Below are positions 4,911-7,861 of a stretch of DNA of 7,861 nt, piece after piece. Each line of letters starts with the position of its first letter. Position 1 is the stretch's first letter. Origin of the DNA: Phycisphaeraceae bacterium (GTDB taxonomy: Bacteria > Planctomycetota > Phycisphaerae > Phycisphaerales > Phycisphaeraceae). A model generated the notes under the pieces. That model did not search any database and was not told the DNA's origin. It was given only the letters and a program-made list of their open reading frames with translations. The stretch spans positions 1 through 7,861 of the forward strand of contig PUNN01000452.1 in NCBI GenBank assembly GCA_003552605.1, written 5' to 3'. Position numbers and translations under genes: made by a program.

Positions 4911-6386
4911 CTACACCGGCCGCTCGAGCCCCAGCCGCACGTATTGCTCCGGCGGCGCATCGACCGCCTGCATCTGTTCGATGAGCATCCGGGTCATCCG
5001 CTGCTCGAGGGTGGCATCGTCGAGCGGGTGGTGCTGGCCGGGATCGGTTGCGAGGTCGTACAGAAGGTGGCCACGGGCCGCGGCGTGGCGACCGCGGCCG
5101 GGTGGGACGGCAACTCGCATGGTCGGCTGGCCATGGGTGAAGGCGAAGCCATCGACCATTTGCATGTCGACCGTCTCGCCCCGTTGCATCCGGCCGCGCA
5201 GGTTCATCAGCGTCAGGCCATATTCGTTGAGCGGCTGGCCATCGTCACGCACGGGGGCGCGCATGTAGATGTAGCGGCCGTCGGTGACGCTGACGTAATG
5301 GCCGAAGCCGCCGAAAAGCCCCGCCGCGCGCCCGCCCCGGTCGCCGGCGATGACGGGGGCGAGGTCCACACCCGTCATCGCTGCGGTGGGTTCGAGGTCG
5401 AAACAGCGCAGCAACGTCGGCGCAAGATCGATCGTCTGCACGAAGCTCTCGCGGCGTGAGCCCGCGGCCTGCGGGCAGCGGGGGTCGTGGATGAACAGCG
5501 GGATGTGCGACAACTCTTCCCACCATGGCGGGGTGTTCTTGGCCCACCAGCCGTGCTCGCCGAGCAGGAAGCCATGGTCGGTGTTGACAATCAGCATCGT
5601 GTCACGCCACAGGTCAAGCTCATCGAAAACATCGAGCACGTTGCCAAGGTAGACATCGCACATCGCCAGCAGGGCCGCGTAGTTGTGCCGGGCGATCTCG
5701 ACCTGCTCCCGCGTTTCGCTCACCTCGCCGTAGCCGGGCCAGTCGAACAGCGGGCCATCGTAGTCGCGGAGCTTCTCGTAGATGTCCTTGTAGTGGCGGG
5801 GGACGAACCACGGTTCGTGGGGATCAAAACACTCGATCTGACAGAACCAGCGGTCAAAAGGGGCGTTGCGTCGAATGTAGTCGATGCCGGCGTTGACCGT
5901 CTGCACCAGCGACCACTGATGCTCGTGCTGGATGAAGCGGCGGTTGATCCAATCTTGGTCGCGGCCTTTGGCGTTGATGTGTGCCGGTGGCTCGACCGGG
6001 CCGGCCCAGCCGATCCATGGGTCACCCTCCTGGCCACGAAATGCTTCCCACGTCCGGTACTGGGTGTGATAGTTGGGGGCGTTCTCTTCCCAGTAGTGGA
6101 AGTGGTCAGAGGCGAGGTGAGTCTGCACCCCCGCCTCGCTGAGCATGCGTGGCATCGAATCGTCATAGGGCTGGATCGCGCCCCAGTTGCATTCCAGGAG
6201 GTTGGGCCGGCCGGTGTGAAGTTCCCGCCGCGCCGGCATGCACGGCATCGAGCAGCAATAGGCCGTGTCGAATGTGGCGGTGCGCTCGGCGAGTCGCTGG
6301 AAGTTGGGGGTGTGCGTCCATGCGCAGCCGTAGGGGCTGAGCATGTGGCGGTTGAGACTGTCGAACATGAGCATGACGGCTTTCAT
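4911..6386 (-). CDS. Sulfatase (type I, formylglycine-dependent), no signal peptide
   Basis: The 491-residue product belongs to the sulfatase/alkaline phosphatase superfamily. The formylglycine signature CxPxR is C49-M-P-A-R53, followed by ELHTGR (55-60). Predicted metal and active-site residues include D9 in MFDSLNRH, H190 in FDPHEPW, D270-H271 in NTDHGFLLGEHGWW, and K283. The C-terminal subdomain runs from about 365 and includes LLYDLATDP. Type I sulfatases hydrolyse sulfate esters after conversion of the cysteine by a maturase (FGE or anSME), which is not in the window. The first strand begins at MKAVMLMFDS, so the ATG at 6386 is right although the frame stays open upstream to 6791. There is no signal peptide, unlike most polysaccharide sulfatases, which suggests a cytoplasmic substrate. 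The substrate is unknown. The VTT membrane protein gene is upstream on the same strand, 167 bases away. Confidence 0.93.
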   Translation of the reverse strand: MKAVMLMFDSLNRHMLSPYGCAWTHTPNFQRLAERTATFDTAYCCSMPCMPARRELHTGRPNLLECNWGAIQPYDDSMPRMLSEAGVQTHLASDHFHYWEENAPNYHTQYRTWEAFRGQEGDPWIGWAGPVEPPAHINAKGRDQDWINRRFIQHEHQWSLVQTVNAGIDYIRRNAPFDRWFCQIECFDPHEPWFVPRHYKDIYEKLRDYDGPLFDWPGYGEVSETREQVEIARHNYAALLAMCDVYLGNVLDVFDELDLWRDTMLIVNTDHGFLLGEHGWWAKNTPPWWEELSHIPLFIHDPRCPQAAGSRRESFVQTIDLAPTLLRCFDLEPTAAMTGVDLAPVIAGDRGGRAAGLFGGFGHYVSVTDGRYIYMRAPVRDDGQPLNEYGLTLMNLRGRMQRGETVDMQMVDGFAFTHGQPTMRVAVPPGRGRHAAARGHLLYDLATDPGQHHPLDDATLEQRMTRMLIEQMQAVDAPPEQYVRLGLERPV

Positions 6387-6470
6387 GCAAGGCAGGGTAG
6401 CAGAAGGTAAAGAAGCCGGGGGCCTGCGCCACCTCGCATCACGGATTGATGCGCAATGAAAACGAATTGT

Positions 6471-6503
6471 CCACCCCCGGGGCGGCTGCTGACCATGGCA
6501 GCC
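6471..6503 (+). repeat. Structured dispersed repeat, partial copy
   Basis: CGGCTGCTGACCATG (6483-6497) is identical to the corresponding block of the right-end copy read on the minus strand (7788-7774). The preceding CC-CCCCCGG (6471-6480) also matches that copy's loop. The left block CATGGCCATCAGCCG is absent, so this is a half element. It lies in the 167-base gap between the VTT gene and the sulfatase start, which holds no gene. Confidence 0.55.
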
Positions 6504-6544
6504 GGGCATTCCACGCGATATTCCCGGCTCAGCCGTTACCGCCC

Positions 6545-6567
6545 CCGCGGCTTTCACTTTGCCGCGG
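6545..6567 (-). terminator. Hairpin spanning the stop of the VTT gene
   Basis: CCGCGGC (6545-6551) and GCCGCGG (6561-6567) form a perfect seven-pair stem; the nine-base loop contains the TGA stop (6554-6556). No U tract follows on the minus strand, so it may attenuate transcription or protect the mRNA end rather than terminate. Confidence 0.35.
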
Positions 6568-7471
6568 CATGATGGGACCCCGTGCCACCCAATCCGCGCA
6601 GGGCCCGTCGGCTCCACGCGCCGATCAGGATTACCGCCACGATCGTCGCGACGATGCTCAGCACAATGGACCAGGTCGGCTGGGTCTGCTCGGCGGCGGG
6701 GCCGAACTGCGCCACCAGGGAACCGACGTACACCACCGCAGCGCAGCGCGGCAGCATGCCCGCGGCGGTGCCGAGCATGAACGGGGCCCATCGCACGCCC
6801 GTGGCCGCCATCACCAGGTTCGTCATTGCAAACGGAGCCGCTGGCGACAGGCGCACCAGCGTCACCACCACCGCCGCGCGCCAGAAGCGCCCGCCGACCA
6901 GCGCTGCGTGAACGGCGGCGGATTCCGGCCGCTCACCGATCAACCCCATCACCCGCCGCTGCGACAGCCGCCGCTTGATGGCAAAGCCCATGGCCGCCCC
7001 GCAGATGATCCCCGCCATCGTCACGACCACCCCGGGCGTGAAACCGAACACCAGTCCCCCGATGAACGACAACCCATGCGTGGGCAGCAGGCTCAGCCCG
7101 CCGAGCACCGCCGCCGCGAGGATAAACAGCACCGGCGCTGCAGCGCCGTAACCCGTGATGCCGCCATGGATTGCTTCCTGCTGCCACATCACCATCACCC
7201 CGCCGGCGATGGGCAAAGCCAGCACCAGCAGCGCCATCGGCGCGAGCAAGCCCAGCCGCCGCAGGATGTACGCCGCGCCATGGCGCCACCGCTGCAACCG
7301 GGGGGTATTCCCCGCGGCGGGTCCGAAATCTCCCATCCCCACGGCATGGGCAGCACCGGGCACAACCGAATCGCTTCTCTCCGGCCGCGTTTGTTCAACC
7401 GGTTCGTCGGAGTCTTGTGTGGCAACCCCGGGTGCGGGTGAGGCAGCTTTCGGGGGCATTGCATCGCTCAT
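6554..7471 (-). CDS. TVP38/TMEM64 family (VTT/DedA-type) inner-membrane protein
   Basis: The 305-residue product starts with a long hydrophilic, Pro/Ala-rich cytoplasmic region (1-60) and a basic patch (RLQRWRHGAAYILRR). Hydrophobic segments follow at about 74-95, 110-129, 134-163, 198-222, 228-253 and 267-286. The VTT-domain signatures are LSLLPTHGLSFIGGLVFGFTPG (126-147), with the glycine-rich re-entrant region after it, and VRLSPAAPFAMTNLVMAATG (206-225). DedA/TVP38 proteins are membrane proteins linked to lipid transport across the bilayer and to envelope homeostasis; the specific role here is unknown. The ATG at 7471 lacks a Shine-Dalgarno site, and a second Met (codon 5, 7459) is equally possible. 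The N-terminal extension is longer than usual for the family. The gene lies upstream of the sulfatase gene on the same strand, and the repeat copy at 7485-7528 sits directly before its start. Confidence 0.9.
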   Translation of the reverse strand: MSDAMPPKAASPAPGVATQDSDEPVEQTRPERSDSVVPGAAHAVGMGDFGPAAGNTPRLQRWRHGAAYILRRLGLLAPMALLVLALPIAGGVMVMWQQEAIHGGITGYGAAAPVLFILAAAVLGGLSLLPTHGLSFIGGLVFGFTPGVVVTMAGIICGAAMGFAIKRRLSQRRVMGLIGERPESAAVHAALVGGRFWRAAVVVTLVRLSPAAPFAMTNLVMAATGVRWAPFMLGTAAGMLPRCAAVVYVGSLVAQFGPAAEQTQPTWSIVLSIVATIVAVILIGAWSRRALRGLGGTGSHHAAAK

Positions 7472-7484
7472 GAAGGGAGTGTAG

Positions 7485-7528
7485 CCGCATGGCCATCGGC
7501 GGCGGGCAGCCCGCTGACACAGCCAGCA
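7485..7528 (+). repeat. Structured dispersed repeat, partial copy beside the VTT start
   Basis: GCCGCATGGCCATC, ending at 7497, occurs as GCCGCATGGCCATC in the right-end copy read on the minus strand. It is followed by GGCGGCGGGCAGCCCGC, which contains a five-pair stem, and by GCTGACACAGCCAGC, comparable with GCTGATGCAGCCAGC after copy 1. The first block of the full unit is not clear here. The element starts 14 bases upstream of the VTT gene start codon. Confidence 0.55.
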
Positions 7529-7541
7529 GTGCTAAAACTTT

Positions 7542-7585
7542 CCCCGGCGCGTGTCATGCATCCCCATGCATGACACGTGTCGGGG
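7542..7585 (+). repeat. Near-perfect 20-bp hairpin with CCCC loop
   Basis: Bases 7542-7561 pair with 7566-7585 around the loop CCCC. Twelve consecutive inner pairs, including GTGTCATGCAT/ATGCATGACAC, are perfect. Two of the outer eight positions are G-T (7549/7578, 7547/7580), which remain G-U pairs only in plus-strand RNA. It is not inside a gene, has no U tract, and is unlike the neighbouring repeats. It could be a terminal part of a miniature element, a small structured RNA, or a protein binding site. Confidence 0.7.
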
Positions 7586-7604
7586 TTGGTCGGTTGGGCG
7601 TTAC

Positions 7605-7704
7605 TTCCCTCTCCCTCGGGAGACGAGCGGGGATGAGGGCGGGGCCGGACGTGCTCAGCGTTTTCCCCCTCACCCCAGCCCTCTCCCGAGGGGAGAGGGA
7701 GCAA
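7605..7704. repeat. REPIN-like inverted pair (CCCTCTCCC family)
   Basis: The left arm, 7605-7639 (CCCTCTCCCTCGGGAGA... GATGAGGG), is an imperfect reverse complement of the right arm, 7666-7704 (CCCCTCACCCCAGCCCTCTC...). They are separated by about 26 bases. The right arm itself contains a perfect nine-pair hairpin, CCCTCTCCC-GAG-GGGAGAGGG. Palindromes of this sequence type (CCCTCACCC...CCCTCTCCC) are scattered through many GC-rich bacterial genomes. Frames across it encode LPLPSGEGWGEGE-type spurious peptides. Confidence 0.7.
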
Positions 7705-7768
7705 AAGGTGTTCCACCATATATGCCACGCACCCCGCCGCAGGGCAAACGCATGTAGACGCGATACCG

Positions 7769-7861
7769 GGTGGCATGGTCAGCAGCCGTCTTTCCGGGGG
7801 CGGCTGATGGCCATGCGGCGAACCCCCAATCACAGGCCGTCATGGCCATCGGCTGCAGACA
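7769..7861 (-). repeat. Structured dispersed repeat, complete copy 2 (runs to window end)
   Basis: Read on the minus strand, the blocks appear in the same order as in copy 1. GTCTGCAGCCGATGGCCATG (7860-7841) comes first, then a spacer with GTGATTGGGGG, CATGGCCATCAGCCGCC (7815-7799), and CGGCTGCTGACCATG (7788-7774). The first block differs from copy 1 at two of twenty positions, and the central 17-base block is identical. The two inner arms of this copy pair as CATGGTCAGCAGCCG (7774-7788) with CGGCTGATGGCCATG (7801-7815), 13 of 15. The element may continue past the window. Confidence 0.75.

Noticed and set aside
6400..6470. Possible sulfatase promoter on the minus strand, TGGACA followed 17 bases later by ATCAAT
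   Set aside because: The -35 is good, but the -10 matches the consensus at only three of six positions; not enough to report as a feature.
7468..7833. A 121-codon minus-strand frame before the VTT gene
   Set aside because: It is built from the palindromic repeats, including an LPLPSGEGWGEGE-type translation of the REPIN-like arms.

Overview
The window is GC-rich (high third-position GC in every convincing gene), has few Shine-Dalgarno sites, and combines a free-standing S23-type four-helix-bundle protein, a sulfatase, a TVP38/TMEM64 membrane protein, a LysM/coiled-coil protein and a sugar-type TIM-barrel/dehydrogenase pair. That mixture is typical of Planctomycetota, perhaps the Phycisphaerae. 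This placement is inferred from gene content only; there is no rRNA or other phylogenetic marker in the window.

Layout. (1) 1-960 looks like the edge of an accessory region. A cluster of short direct repeats (186-252) precedes a 3' fragment of a tRNA-Pro(GGG) gene (343-384) followed directly by a terminator-like hairpin (385-414). This is the arrangement expected of an integration-site remnant, with no integrase in view. A purine-rich tract then forms half of a long hairpin (431-524) immediately upstream of the only convincing plus-strand gene, a four-helix-bundle protein (550-951). (2) 964-4207 holds three minus-strand genes. In transcription order they are a membrane-anchored coiled-coil protein with two LysM domains, a sugar phosphate isomerase/epimerase-like TIM barrel, and a zinc-dependent polyol (xylitol/sorbitol-type) dehydrogenase. 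A strong hairpin (3101-3141) separates the LysM gene from the other two, so the TIM-barrel and dehydrogenase genes may form a small sugar or polyol oxidation unit. (3) 4208-4797 has no credible gene but contains several short hairpins. (4) 4911-7471 holds two minus-strand genes: a TVP38/TMEM64 (VTT-domain) membrane protein, then a sulfatase without a signal peptide. (5) 7472-7861 is a non-coding nest of palindromic elements.

The most interesting non-genic signal is a dispersed, structured repeat of about 90 bp. It has one complete copy just downstream of the sulfatase gene (4798-4888), one in opposite orientation at the right end (7769-7861), and two partial copies (6471-6503 and 7485-7528). 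Two other palindromic elements, unrelated to it in sequence, lie between copies: a near-perfect 20-bp hairpin at 7542-7585 and a REPIN-like inverted pair at 7605-7704.

Functionally, the sulfatase, TIM-barrel and polyol dehydrogenase would fit catabolism of (sulfated) carbohydrates, but they are not in one operon and this link is inference. No complete new defence or mobile system is visible. The integration-site remnant, the S23 leader hairpin and the repeat family are the leads worth pursuing.
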